A stretch of 64,000 nucleotides of DNA from Sternotherus odoratus (GCA_032164245.1 JAVMKO010000001.1:74955892-75019891), one strand, 5' to 3'. Shown: positions 46,655 to 60,500, counted from the stretch's first letter. The notes: generated by a model not told the origin, from the letters alone. Numbers and translations: made by a program.

Positions 46655-46951
46655 CTTTCAGAAGTGGTGTGCCGAGTCTTCATTTATTCACTCTAATTGA
46701 AGGTTTCGCGAGCCAGTAATACATTTTAATGTTTTTAGAAGGTCTCTTTCTATAAGTCTATAATATAGAACTAAACTATTGTTGTATATAAAGTAAATAA
46801 GGTTTGTAAAATGTTTAAGAAGCATCATTTAAAATTAAATTAAAATGCAGAGCCCCCCGGACCAGTGGCCAGGACCCGGGCAGTGTGAGTGTCACTGAAA
46901 ATCAGTTTGCATGCCACCTTCGGCACACGTGCCATAGGTTGCCTACCCCTG
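46655..46951. mobile_element. hAT MITE lacking its left terminal repeat but with intact target duplication
   Basis: Right end GGTTGCCTACCCCTG (to 46951) is a hAT terminus. The perfect 8-bp duplication GTCTAAGG is at 46647-46654 and 46952-46959. The left end starts CTTTCAGAAGTGGTG directly after the duplication, with no inverse of the right terminus. Confidence 0.75.
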
Positions 46952-46959
46952 GTCTAAGG

Positions 46960-48912
46960 CTTTGTTCTTAGGCTAAGGCTTTTGGCTAAACAGCAGGGGC
47001 AGCCATAAGCTGGAAAGTGAATGGTCACGTCCTCACCAGTCACACTGAAATAATGTAGTTTTGGGCTGTTAAAAAGTTGATCCAATCCATCACCTCCAGA
47101 GAAAGGGAAGAGCCTAGAAGATTTAAAGAAAACTCAGTTTGATAGCATTCTGTCTGGCAAGAACTCACTTATCAACCGCTGGGGTGTGAAATCCTCATTT
47201 CTTTGTTGTTCTATCACTGTAGTCCCCACTTCCCTATGGTTTGTCTGTATAATCTCTGTCTGGTTCTGTGATTGTTTCTGTCCACCGTATAATTAATTTT
47301 GCTGGGTGTAAACCAGTTGAGGTGATAGGATATAATTGGTTAGAGAATCAGGTTACAATATGTTAGGATTGATTAGTTAAATGTCAGTAAAATGATTGGT
47401 TAAGGTGTAGCTAAGCAGAACTCAAGTTTTACTATGTAGTCTGCAGTCATTCAGGAAGTAAAGGCGGTGGGTGAGAAATTGGAATCATGTTTTTCTAAGG
47501 GCGAGAATGGGAACAGGGACACAGGCAAGGCTATGTGACATCAGAGCTGGGAAGAGGAAAATTGAGAAAGGAAATTGGAATCATTGCTTGCTGGTTTTTA
47601 GCTTATGCTCCAATACTTTAGTTAGTCTTTAAGGTGCCACAGGACTCTTTGTTACCTCTGCTTGCTGGAAGTTCACCCCAATAAACATCCAATGGTTTGC
47701 ACCTTCAGACTTTGGGTACTGTGGCTCTATGTTCATGCGAGAAGGACCAGGTGAGAGGGCGAAGGAATAAGCCCTCCAACATTTGTGTATTGTACTTGGC
47801 TATTTCCATATGTTCCCATCCCAAGACAAACAACACTCCTTTATCCTATTTAATGTGTAACTAATTATTGAATCTTCTCATGGATATTGACTGGTAATTT
47901 ATGTAATGTAGTTCCCTGGAACTCTGTGGAAAACAAATTCAGCAGAAACCACACAGACTTGCCAAGTCTCACTCAAGGCTAGATTGTAAATGTGACCTAC
48001 ACTGCCCCTACTTCAGCAAAGTATGGGGACATAGCCACATAATCCTACCCTACATACACACGCTCGCTCGCTCTCTCAGCCCACCTCCCCCATACAACCA
48101 TGTAGGACCTAATGAATCCTGAGTCTGGGCTGGGGTGGGGGTGGGAGCTGTCTGAAACTCCTTTTCTCCCCTCCACTAACAAGTGAGTGGTGAGGTGACC
48201 TTGGCAGAGCCATGACTCCCCCCGCCATTCCCACCATGCCCCAGCCAAAAGAACTGGCCGGCCAGGAGCTGGCAAGTGTGTTGTGTCTCTGGCAGTGGCC
48301 TGACAAGTATGTTCCTCATGCCTCTAACTCTGTGTGAAACAGGAGATCTGGAGGAAATGTGACTCAGAGCAGTGTGTTTGAGTTATAGTGACTTCCTGGG
48401 GTGGTGAAGCTCCGTGCTTCCCCTTCCACAGGACTCAGAGTAAACTCACCATCTCGTGCTGTCCTAGAGGAGACTCTTTCACTTAGGACTCATTTTAAGA
48501 CATTTTCGTAGTATCTCCTAATCATGAAAGATTCACTGCGTATATCAGCGAAGCATCTTGTTGTTGCACTTCAGCTATCCCCGGCTGCCAGAATGGCTTC
48601 CTGCAGCTCTGGGAAGTCAGGTATAAATGAGACACCCCCTTTGCCTGCTCTAACTTACATCAGGAGTTGACGTGGCCCATGGCTGGTTCCAGAATTGGGG
48701 AGCCATAAAGGTGGCAGACAGTGACCATTACTCCCCAATACCAAGTCAGAACCCAACTCAGCACAGCCTGTCCTAAGAATCAGGGACTGTATTTACTGGG
48801 GGAGGAAGGAGAGCTTAGATAAAATAAATATACATAGACTGAGGTGCACTGATAGAGCTGTGTGGTGACAAGAGACTGGAAGAGAAGGTGTCCTATAGCT
48901 GAGCCTTCAGAA
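46960..48912. other. No gene recognised; one small retroposon inside
   Basis: Apart from the retroposon at 47595-47658, nothing could be assigned. AT-rich sequence at 47000-47580 and the AATAAA at about 47682 could be remains of a further LTR. Confidence 0.35.
47595..47658 (+). mobile_element. Very short PLE tail insertion with 10-bp target duplication
   Basis: 64 bp (TTTTTAGCTTATGCTCCAAT.., ending CTTTGTTACCTC), flanked by perfect TGCTTGCTGG (47585-47594 and 47659-47668). It shows that the tail inserts as a 5'-truncated retroposon. Confidence 0.75.
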
Positions 48913-49764
48913 CAAGAGTGGGCAAACCTTTTGGCCCGAGGGCCACATTGGGGTTCAAAATTGTATGGACAGCCAGTTAGGGAAGGCTGTGCCTCCCCAA
49001 ACAGCCTGGCCCCACCACTTATCTGACCCCCACCCACTTCCCACCCCCTTACTGTCCCCCTCAGAACTCCCAACCCATCCAACCCCCTCCCCCGCTCCTT
49101 GTCCCCTGACCATCCACTCCAGAGACCCCCTAACTGACCCCCCCCCCCAGAATCCCTCCAAGCCCCCCTGCTCCTTGTTCCCTGATCACCCCCTCTGGAG
49201 ACCCCCCAACATTCCTCCAGGACCCCACCCCCTATCTAAGCCCCCCCGCTCTTTGTTCCCTGACTGCCCCCTCCTGAGACACTCTACCCACCCCCTCCCT
49301 GTGACCCCACCTCTCATCTAAGCCCCACCCCTCCCCCCACCTCCTCCCTCCTTGCTTGCAGCATTCAGTCTGGCAGTCCGGCCTGGGACAGCAGGGCCCA
49401 CGGCTCACTGCACTCAGCCCGGCGCTCCAGCCCAGGAAGGCGGAGCCCATGGCTCACCATGCTTGACCTGGCGCCCTGGGCTCCGGGAGGCACTTACCTC
49501 AAGTGGCCAATGGGAACTGCGGAGGCAGCGCTTTGGGCAGGGGCAGCATGTGGAGCAGAGCCCCCTGGTTGTCCCATGCATAGGAGCCAGAGGGGAGACA
49601 TGCCACTGCTTAGGAGCCAGAGGGGAGACATGCCAAACTGCTCCCCACTGGAGTGCTGAGGTGGGGCAAGCCCCAGACCCCACTCCCCAGCAGGAGTTCG
49701 AAGGCCAGATTAAAATGGCTGGCAGGCCAAATGCAGCCTGCGGGCCATATTTTGCCCACCCCTG
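48913..49764. mobile_element. hAT-type element
   Basis: Starts CAAGAGTGGGCAAAC and ends TTTTGCCCACCCCTG, inverse-related with mismatches. C-rich interior, related to 22977-23434. No clear 8-bp duplication was seen. Open frames inside (to 137 codons) are compositional artefacts. Confidence 0.6.
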
Positions 49765-49799
49765 ACCTAAACATTGAGCTCCCATGTTTTAGTTTTGCA

Positions 49800-51140
49800 T
49801 TTGAATTTTCTTTCCTAAATGTCATATTTTGCACTTGCCTTTATTGAATTTCACCTTGCTGAATTCAGACCAACTCTCTAATTCGCAGAACTCATCTGGA
49901 ATTCTAATTATGTCCTCCAGAGTTCTTGCAACCCCTGTCAAGCTTGGTCTCTGTGACGGGATCCCTGGAGTGCAACGTGGAGTTCAGGACTATTGAGCTC
50001 TCCAACCCCACCAGCCTGGGTTGCCTCTCAAACTGTGTTGCTGATGTAAAGCTACAACCCTCTGACAGGCACTGAACTTATCATCTAGGGGCTTACAAAT
50101 TGATTATTTAATCATTTGTTCCAGTATTTTCTCAGGTATCGAAGTAAGGCTGACTGGTCTATAATTCCCCAGGTCCTCTTTGTTCCCCTATTTAAAGAGA
50201 GGTACTACACTTGCCCTTCTCCAATCTTCTGGCACCTCACTCATCCTCCATGAGTTCTTGCAGATAACTGCTAACAGTTCTGAGATTGCTTCAGGTGGCT
50301 CCTAACATAACCTAGGATGAATTTTATCAGGCCCTGCTCATTTGAAGACATCCAATTTATCTACATATTCTGTAACCTGTTCCTTTCCCCTTGTATTTAA
50401 TATTAATTGTGTTGAGTATCTGTCACCATTAACCTTTTTAGTGAAGATTGAAGCAAAATAGGCATTAAACACCTCAGTGTTCTTGATGTCATTGGTTATT
50501 ATCTTTTTCCCTGCTAAGTAGAGGACCTACACTTTCCATCATCCTACCCTTGCTCCTAACGTATTTAAAGAACTTCTTATAATTATCTTTTATATCTACT
50601 ACTAGGAGTAGCTCATTTTATGCTGAGCCTTGCTGATTTTGTCTCTGCGTGTATGTGCTATTCTTTTGTACTCCTTCATAATAATTCATCCATGTTTTTG
50701 ATTTTTGTAAGATGCCTTCTTGAGTTTCAGGTAATTACAGTGCTCCTTATGCAGCCATATTGGCCTCTTCCAATCTTTCCTTTGCATCAGGGTAGTTTGT
50801 AATTGTGCCTTTGATGTGGTCTCTTTAAGAACTCTCCTGAACTCCTTTTTTCCTTAGAGTTTTTTTCCCCATAGACCTTGCCTACCAAATTCTCTGCGTT
50901 TTTTATAGTCTGCTTTTCTGAAGTCCATTGTTCTTATTCTGCTGCTCTGACTCCTTCCTTTCCTTGCAATCATGAAAAGTGTCATTTCATGACCGCTTTC
51001 AGCCAAATTGCCTTCCACCTTCCGATTTGCTACCAATTCCTCCCTGTTGATTAGAATCAAGTCTAAAATGGTGGTCCCCCTGGTCACTTTCAGAAATAAG
51101 AAGTTGCCCCTCAATACACTCCAAGTATTTATTGGACTGG
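49800..51140 (-). mobile_element. CR1-like LINE fragment
   Basis: Minus-strand frames encode parts of CR1 ORF2. From the endonuclease end: [19 protein letters not shown] (about 51080), then [17 protein letters not shown]. Towards lower coordinates the reverse transcriptase start follows: NSWRMSEVPEDWRRASVVPL, then FKRGTKEDLGNYRPVSLTSI (about 50110-50260). Frame shifts and stops show decay. It abuts lectin unit C. Confidence 0.8.
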
Positions 51141-51481
51141 GCAGGTCATGAAACAGTGTTGCTCTAAAGCTTTACAGACTTGGCCACTGATCCTGCAATG
51201 TGTTATGTGTGGGCAGAGCCCTACAGAGACGTGCTGAATTCATTGGGTCTCTGGATGGACATGGGACTCTTCCCTTGTGCAGTTCCCTGCTCATTATTGA
51301 TCTTTCTTCCCACTTGATCAGTGACAGGGACCTTTAATTATTTGTTTTGCCAGATAAGACCCAATGGTCACAAAATGTTCCTCTTTTTAGAACAATTCTG
51401 ATTGGTGCTCAAGTGAGTTTAATACCCCTCAAAATCCTTCCATCTCCCAGAATAGGGGAGTTGTCCATTTTTCATGCAGGG

Positions 51482-51491
51482 TATTTACATA
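51482..51491 (+). promoter_or_regulatory. Gene C TATA-like box
   Basis: TATTTACATA, 51 bases before the start codon. It differs at one base from the boxes of genes A and B, and the upstream CCAAT-like motif is also changed (GTCCATTTTT), so gene C may be expressed differently. Confidence 0.5.
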
Positions 51492-51541
51492 GAAATTGAA
51501 TATTCTGTTTGCAAATACAGTGAAAAGGTCGCTATCCAACC

Positions 51542-54500
51542 ATGTTACGTACCCTCTCCCTGCTGCTTATCCTAGCCCTGAAGGGACTGTCTGCAGATGA
51601 AGGTAAATGCTATTTTAGAGATTATTCTTTTCTTTCTCCCCTCCCTGTTATTTAATTATTTGAGTGGGAATGATTCCTATAAGCAGGCCAAGTCCGTGAC
51701 TGCCAGATGCAGCTTCAGAACCAGTGGTGTTGTACCCTCTTACATACCGTCTGTTTTCTCTGTTGATCACTGACAGATTTGATCATGATCCTGCAAGATG
51801 CTCTTAGCTCCCAAATGCAGACAATGGGATGCACTTCCCTACCCCAAGACCTTCTAGCTAAAATGTTTCTCTGAAAAGGGTTTTACAATATTGCCAGCTA
51901 TTTTTTTCAGATTGTATCTGGGATCGTGCTCCCATAAGAATTTCTCTGCCAGTGCAAACAGGGTTTGTCATTCAAAACTTTAAGCTCACCAGCAATAAAA
52001 CAGGGTATTCCTGATTATTTCCTGCAGTCCCTGAAGTGGCACTTGAAGGTATAGCATCCCAGTCCAGCATCTATGACAAATTCGGAAACCCTGGAAATGC
52101 CATTGACGGGTCCCCATCCACTGATTACCTGAGTGGAAAATGTAGTCACACGGACTTAGATAATAATCCATGGTGGACACTGGATTTGAGAGCAAGGATT
52201 CAAGTGTTCAGAGTGAAGATCACCAATCGAGGAGACTGTTGTGAAGAGCGGATAAATGGGGCTGAAATCCGAATTGGGAGCTCACCAGAGAGAGGCGGCA
52301 CAACAAACCCCAGGTAATATGCTCTGATGGTCTGAATGAAAGTGCTTGAGCACATAGAGGGAACTGTAGTGGAAGTGATTAGAACAGATCTTGAATGATT
52401 TTGTTGTGCTTAATGGTTTTAACTAAGCTATTATCCCCTTACTAACATTCAGTGCAGGTGTTTTGGTTGCTAGCTCCCAGGACCAAAAGGGGAAGGGTCA
52501 ATGGGAAATCAGGACCCTGAGACTGACAGTCTCCAGGAACAATGGGGAGAGGCCAGTGCTCCAGGTCAGCCTGATCGACAGGGCGGGCAGGCTAATGAAG
52601 GAGTCAGGAGGCCCAGGGGTCCAGTTGTTGTTGTCAAAGTATAATAATAATGGCTATTAATCTGGTTCATTTCCAGGTGTACCCGGATCGACTCCATCGG
52701 CTCTGGGGAAACAGGCTCATTTGACTGTGAAGGAATGAAAGGGCAGTATGTGACTGTGACCATTCCAGGCACAGAAAAATACCTTACGTTGTGTGAAGTC
52801 CAAGTGTTTGGTGTACCAGTAAGTTCTTCTGGTAAGTAGAGCATTGCCCCGGTGGAATGTATGTGTTCAGCAGCATGACTCCTCTTGACCGGAGAGAATC
52901 AGATCTATGTAGATGTGTGTACATGCACCACTGCTTTCTGATCAATGGAATTAAACACTCACCTGTGTGGTGTGCTGAAAAGGACACACCAGAAACGTGG
53001 AAAAGCCTTCTCTGCTGCAAAGAGAGTTCTGATGAGGTTGTTGAGTGAAGTCTCCATTTGACAGTGACCACTGAGACGGTAAACAGCGTGTGAGATGCCT
53101 GGAACTGTGTAAAGGATTGATATGACTGTTGTCCTACATTTTTAAAGAACAGCTTGTGTCTGTCTTTGTCTTTCTCTGGCTGTGCCTGCACTAGCACTTT
53201 TGTCAGTAAAACGTATGTCATTCAGGACTGTGGAAAAAACACATCCAGATGGACATACGCTACACTGACAGAAACGAAGCTCTAACACTGACATAGCTAC
53301 CACAGCTCATTGGGGATGGTTTCATTATGACAAGGTGAGAGCTCTCTCCTCTCGGCCTAGAACATGGGAGACTTTACAGGGGAGCAACTGCATCGTAACA
53401 GCTGTGCCACTGTCAGGCCTCTACTGTAGACATAGCCTGTATTTCCTTCCATCTTTTACTTTGACTTCCCTTGTTTTCTGTGCCTTATTCTCAGATTCTG
53501 GCTTTAATGTCTGCTTCTGGGAATTTTTGTTTAATTTTCCTTCTCTGCTCTCATGTACTCATTTTAAAAAACTCCGGTTCCTGAAAAGACAGCCATTTAG
53601 GACTTGATTTTTTTCCTGCTTCCCAGTTGTTGATGTTTACAGATGTCTATAGATGTGTAACATGTAAAGCAGGGGTCTCAAACTCAAATGACCACGAGGG
53701 CCTCATGAGGACTAGGGTACTGGACCGAGGGCCGCATCACTGACACACCCCACCCCCTCGCTGCCCCGGCCCCACGAGGGAGGCGGGAGGGCGGCGGGGA
53801 GCCTGGCTTACTGCTCCTGGCCGTAGCTGCAGAGAGCTCCTGGGAAGCGCCGTCCCAGCTCATTCATTGAAGCCGTAGAAGCAGTGCCTGGTAGCTGGGG
53901 ATCGGCAATGACCCAGCCAGGCAGCAGAGAAGCCTCCGCTTCTGGCCCCTCCCTCCCGGAAACTGCTATGGGAGGGGGGCACCAGGAAGCTTGATGGGCC
54001 GCAGGCCACATGTGGCCCCCAGGCCGCATGTTTGAGACTCCTGATGTAAAGAAACCCTGAAACTGACTATGCACAAAATACTGTCAAATATACAAAGGGC
54101 CTTCATTTACTCTCATTGGAGTCAGTGACAAAACCCTCCTGGACTTAAATAGTGTAAGACTAATCCCAGTGTAAACAACCTGGGGGAGATAATCTTATGT
54201 GTTATTCATTACCAAAGTAACATACACAACTGCAGACAAATATGTGATTTTTTTCTAGCTGACGATGTCCATTTCACTAAAAAACTAGGCTCATGGTTTA
54301 CCATTTTTCCAGCATGAAATACCTGGCGAAATGCTGTTGGGAAACATTAACCCTGAAATGGTGCTAACAATCCTGAAACTGTTTTTATCTCCTAAAGGTA
54401 TTTTCAGAGGAGTCAAATCCCAGTGAATTCTAATGGGCTTTGGATGACTCACTGCCTTGGGCTCCTTTGAAAATTTCGGACTAAAGGACGTTACCATCAT

Positions 54501-57500
54501 TTTGAATTGCCTGGCATAGTAGCTGAATGAAGATAGTTAGTAGGCCTAAAAAGTTTGCTGGGATTGCAGGTCCTCCTGTCACCTGTGAGAGCAGTAGACA
54601 GTCAATAGGTGGAGGCACCGTGTGGAGCCAGGTTGGCTCTGTGCTAACCTTGGACTAAGGGTCTGGCTATCCTGGAGGCAGAAGGGGTAAATTCCAGCTT
54701 GAGGAGACAGACCCACACTAGAATTAGTGCACTAAAAATAGAAGTTTAGCCACAGCGGCACAAGTGCGGGAAGGGCTAACTGTCCCGAGCTCAAGCCTCT
54801 GCTCTTAGATAGAATCATATTTTCGGCAACTAGCGCTTCTCAGAGCTAGCATGGATATGTCTCGTAAAGCTGGAAATTATACCTTCCAGCCCCACAGTAG
54901 ACATGTCCTAAATTCCTTTTTTATCGCCGCGACTGCACCAGCCTTCAAGATGAGCTCATTTTTGATATCAGGGACTCTGCTGCTCCATGCCAGCCGGTGA
55001 GTCCTTTTTATGCTCCCGCTTAAAATAAGACCAGCCTGGACGGTGCCCAATCCTTAGCACAAAAGCAGGATGCTGCTACCTAAGTGCTGATGTAATTGGT
55101 CTTTATTCTGGAGCTGGTGCAAGCTCTCTCCTCTCTACGGGCAAGTTGGCTGGCTGACCCTCTTGAGCCAGTCACACGTCTGAGAGAAGTGTAGGGTAGG
55201 AGTAAAGCAATGGAAGGACTGTTTCAGCTCCCTTAGTGGATATTCTAAATATAGGTGTGTATGACAGAGGGGATCCCAGAAGTAGGTGATTCCTTCCCAA
55301 ACTCACCTTCACTTTATATTCGAGATCCAGAGTAAATGCATATAAGTCTTAGTTTGTTTCACTGGCCCTTTTTGTGCACTGCTATCAAGCAGGCAGGCTG
55401 AGGAGTTAGTTTTAGAGCTGGTTGGAACATTTTTGATTACATTAAATTTTGTTGAAATACACTTTGTGATTTTGTCAAAGCCAAAACAGATCGGTTTTGA
55501 CAAGTATTTCATTGGGAAGGGTATTGGGGTGGGAGCAGTTGTTTTCTGTTCTGGTCCAGGGATCTTTGGTCACTTCTGACCAGAGAGAGACTGATTCAAA
55601 TTGAAAAGTTCAGGTTGTCAATCCGAAAATGGATGTCACACAATTCAGTTTAGTGAAAACATTCAAAAGTTTGTGAGGGGTTTTCATTCCATGTGGGATG
55701 AAAACTAATTTAGAAACCTCAAAAGTTGCTGCAAAATGGAATTGCCATCCTCTGGACAGCAGTAGGTTGTGTTACTCAGGATGAAAACTGAATTATTATT
55801 TTTTGCTTTCATTTTCATTCTTTTGTAGACCGCATGCTCAATGAAACTCTGGGCCCAAAGATCCCCAATGGAGGTAAGTTAGAATCTTATAAGAGAAATT
55901 AAATGTGATATGACAGACTTGGTCTCCTTTGCTTGCTTCACTTATATTTCTTTAACTAGGTGTCTCCAGAACCAGAAGTGATTCTGTTGGGCAAGAGGAG
56001 AATCATCAAACACAAGTCTGTCTTCTCCCTTTGTTCTGACTTTTCTTTCTCCTTTTCTCAAATCAGCCTCTTATCACCTCCAGAATTTTGCCCATGTATG
56101 CCACTGGCTTGGTTTCACTTTTGATACCAACTTCATCCAGCTTTGCCTTCGCCTCTTCACACTCTATGTTTTGCAACTCTTTTTAGATTTTAGCAGTTAC
56201 AGAAGGAAAACACCTGTTAGATTATAGCAGGCCTGCACAACATGCAGCCCACATGGGCTCACTGTATGGCCCACGGAGGGGTGAGTAGGGGTGGGGCAAG
56301 CCAAGTGGGAGCGTGGGGGGAAGTGGATGGGGGCGGGGCGAGGACAGGGCTTTTCGGCCCACAGCTGGGTTTTTGCAGTGATATATGGCCCTCGCTACTT
56401 TCCGAGTTGTGCAGGCCTGGATTATAGCCTATCTTCCTGCCAAAACATAATATAATCATTAACATTCATCTAGTGTTTTACATCTTCAAAGTTCTGTATA
56501 TATATTAATTAAATGTGTATTAATTATTATTAATAAGCATAGCCATGCTGCGGGAATTCTCAGCCCAGGAGACCTGACTATTTGTGATCTCTTTACGATT
56601 CTAGAGTCATGTAACTGGGCCAGATCACCCCTTATTTCATTTAATTATTTTTGCCACATCAAAACTAGCTGCCACTCTTCTCTGGCTCTTCCCACAATGT
56701 TGTCACCGTTAGTGGAAAAGTCTTCTATGTAGCTTCTGCCTTTCTGAATCTCTCTCATCTTCTTCTGTGCATTTTTCATGAACTCTCTTTATTGTAAATT
56801 TCATACAAAAACACTGTGTCGTGGGCCTTTATTTTCCCACTTCTTTTCTCTCGGTTATTATTTAACTCTGTAACTTTATTATCTAACTCTGTCAGCATTT
56901 TGAGAGGGACACTGCCCCAATTAAAGTGTTGCTGTGTTACCAGAGAGCAATAGATTCAGAGGTGAAGTCTATATCTTGAGCCTAGTGGTCATAACCAGGA
57001 AGTGGGTACCTTGCATGGGTAAACTACCAGGAAGTGTGGGTTCTCTGTTATGCCTGGCTGGGGAAAGCAGCAGAGAGAAGACATGGGCTACGCTCTAGTA
57101 CTGGGAACAAGGACCATGCAGTAGGATAAATTATTCTTATCCTCAAATGCATCTTGTGACTCTTGCTCTGCTTAATTTTTCAGATCGTTTTGAAACTGAC
57201 ATATGGATCATCCTGAATAACTCAAGAGCAGGTAAATAATGGAGGGATTTTTTAAAACATGATTGTGATGGGTTAGATCAAAGAAACCCCCTTTGGGAAC
57301 TGCCAACTGATGTGCCTAGACTACCTCTGAGTCTGTTTTCTCTTGCAGCTTGGAATTTCAGAACCTTGCCTAGTTTGAGCCAGACACATTATCCTGCTAC
57401 AAACATAGACCTTGGTCTGAACCACTTCCCCTAAAAGCTGCAGGTTTTAATGAGAACAGCTTAAGAAGTGTTCCTGTCTCCAACACTTAGATGCCCAGCT

Positions 57501-60500
57501 CCCAATTGGGTCCAAACCCCAAATAAATCCATTTTACCCTGTATAAAGCACAGTGTACAGTGTACAGTACAGTATACAGTACACTACAGTGTACAGTACA
57601 GTGTAAACTCACATTGTTCACCCTCTATAACACTGATAGATATGCACAGCTGTTTGCCTCCCCTCCCCCCAATCTCCCAGGTATGAATACATACTCTGGG
57701 TTAGTTAATAAGTAAAAAGTGATTTTATTAAATACAAAAAGTAGGATTTAAGTGGTTCCAAGTGATAACAGACAGAACAAAGAGAATTACCAAGAAAACT
57801 GAATACAGACAAAATCTTACCCTGAGAGATGTTTCAATAAGCTTCTATCACAGACTGGACACCTTCCTAGTCTAGGCACAATCCTTTCCCCTGGTACAGC
57901 CCTTCTTCCAGCTCAGATGGTAACTAGGGGATTTCTCATGATTGCAGCCCCCTTTGTTGTGTTCCACCCCCTTATATATCTTTGGCACAAGGAGTGAATC
58001 ATTTGTCTGTTTGGCTCCCCACCCCTCCTTCTAAATGGAAAAGCACCAGGTTTAAGATGGATTCCAGTGCCAGGTAACCTGGTCACAAGTCCTGTGAGAT
58101 CCCCAAGCCTTCATTCCTCCCAGCCTGACTCACAGGAAGGCCTGCAAGCAAACGGAGCCATCCACAGTCAACTGTCCTCGTTGATGGGAGCCATCAAGAT
58201 TCCAAACCACCATTAATGGCTGTAGCAAAGGGACAACTTCACTGGTGTGGCACCTCCTGCTGGTCAGCTAGGGAATTAGCTCATTTCAGCTCCAGAGCGC
58301 CTCATGGTGGCCAGTGTCTTGCCTGCCTTATGCCTCTCCCTCCCCCCCCCCCCCGTGTCCTCCTGCACCCTGGTGGCCTTTTACTTTGGGGTGCTCTCTC
58401 CAGGCCCATTCAGTCCTTGGCTTCTCTCTGCTGAAACTTCAAATGGTGACTGGAGCTGTGAATTGAACGCCTGTCCTTGAGGAAATGGACTGGAACTCTG
58501 GCTCATTAACTCAGTGCATCTTTTAAACTTCCATGTTTCCTCTCTGCAGTGATAATGAAGCTGTTCCTACTCTAGCACATCTCTTCAAAGCAGGTGATGC
58601 ATAAGAACTGTGTTTGTTGTTTTACAGCTCCTAATGTAGCCCTGGGGAAAACAGCCTTCCAGTCTAGTGCCAAAGAGATTGAGGAAAATCCTATGAGAGC
58701 CATTGATGGATCTTTATTGAACCGCTCCCCGATAAAACAGTGCTCACAAACACACCGAGATTTCCAGCCATGGTGGACAGTGGATTTGAGCTCTACATTC
58801 ATTGTGTCCTCCGTGGTGATCACAAATCGAGGCGACTGTTGCGAAGAGAGGATAAATGGTGCAGAGATTCGGATTGGGAACTCACTCGAGCGTGGTGGGA
58901 CGTTGAATCCCAGGTACTGGTCTCTTGTAGTTTGTAGAAGTATTTGAGCATGTAGAAGAAAACTGAATGATAGTGACTGGGTATCTTTCCTGTACAGAAC
59001 ATGAGCCCAGGTTTTACATGCAGCCTTTTCCATTCTCCTGCAGAGTGGTGAAAAGTCAGTCTTCTCAGATGGTCATTTTCTGTATGGAATGATCATAATC
59101 CAAGCCTCGTGCATCAATCAATGCAAAAACCTGTTAACTGGTTGCTAATCAAAAAAACCCAAAGTCAAGAAACATATGAAGTTCTCACAGCATTTAGTAT
59201 TGTACTAATAATGCTGGAGCACTTACAAACAAGGAGGCCAGATTTGGTGCCCGTACTCCAGGTGAGCTGCACCTTACACTGGAAAATTATGTTGTGTGAG
59301 AACACAGCCCTGAGAAGTTATGGTAAGTAATTCAATGTTAAGCAAAACTGCACTCACTGGCCACAGGACTGTTGTGTTTCACTTTGTGTCAGTGGGTCAT
59401 GAACAGCCCAGCTGACACAATGATGAGCGTGACAGTCCTTGCATAAGCGAAGGATTCTTGTCTATATTAAGGCCCCTTTATATTTCTCGGACAATAATTT
59501 ACACTCACTTTAAGGGATTTTACACTGTCAACAGCCTAAAGTAGCCCCAGTGTACATGAGAATCGGTCCCAGTCTTGCTGGTTACCTCAACTCCCCAAAG
59601 TCATGTTCTGACACAATATAATTTTCCAATGCAGACAAGTCTCTAGATGCTCCAACCCTTCCTGCCATTACTTTCTTCTTGATCTCTTAGGTTAGGAGCC
59701 ACACAGGTTATCAGACAATTTCTTAATAGGTAGCTATGGTACATGTTTTAATAGTGATGGAACAGACTGCCAAGGCAAGTGTGGATTCTCCGTCTCTTGA
59801 GGCCTTCAGATTAGGACTGGCTGCCTTTCTGGAAGTTAGGCTTTACCCATACAACAAGTTAGTGTTTATGAATATGAAGTATTGCTGAATAATGCTGCAG
59901 AATGCAGTGCAGTTCAGAGAAGGCAGGGTTTCAGCCTCTTCTGCCCCTCCTGCCCTTACTTTCCCAGCTAGACACTCTAGCCTGCAGAGCTCCTAAAAAA
60001 GCAGCTGGACAAGCTGACGAGTTGGAGAATGGCAAGAGCAGAGTCTTTTGTTGTAGTTCCTTTAAAAATATGATGCAGTGCAGAGAATTCTGCAGCATTG
60101 TGACTGAAAAATCAATTCTTTGGTTTTCTGAGTGGCTACGAAGCCCATGGGGTCCCTGTTTTTGTGGTAACCATGCTTATCTTGACTTTTCTTAACTACA
60201 CTACTGCATGAATGGTGTCTGTGTTTCACCGACTGCATTTTAATAGCTACGTCATTTAAGAAAATCATTAATAGAAACACTTTTGAGAGATCAACTGAAC
60301 CTCATAGCTGGGACATTGGAAAAGGCCTAAGGGTATTAGGAACCCAGGTCCCTTAGGCCCTTTTGAAAATCCCGGCCAATATGTGCTTATTTTAGTACGT
60401 GAGCATACAAGAGACAGGAGCTTCATTCCACAGATACAGATTTCATGGTGCTAGTGCTCGCTCAGGTTCACAGTGAATGACAGCTCTTACCACGCTCTGT

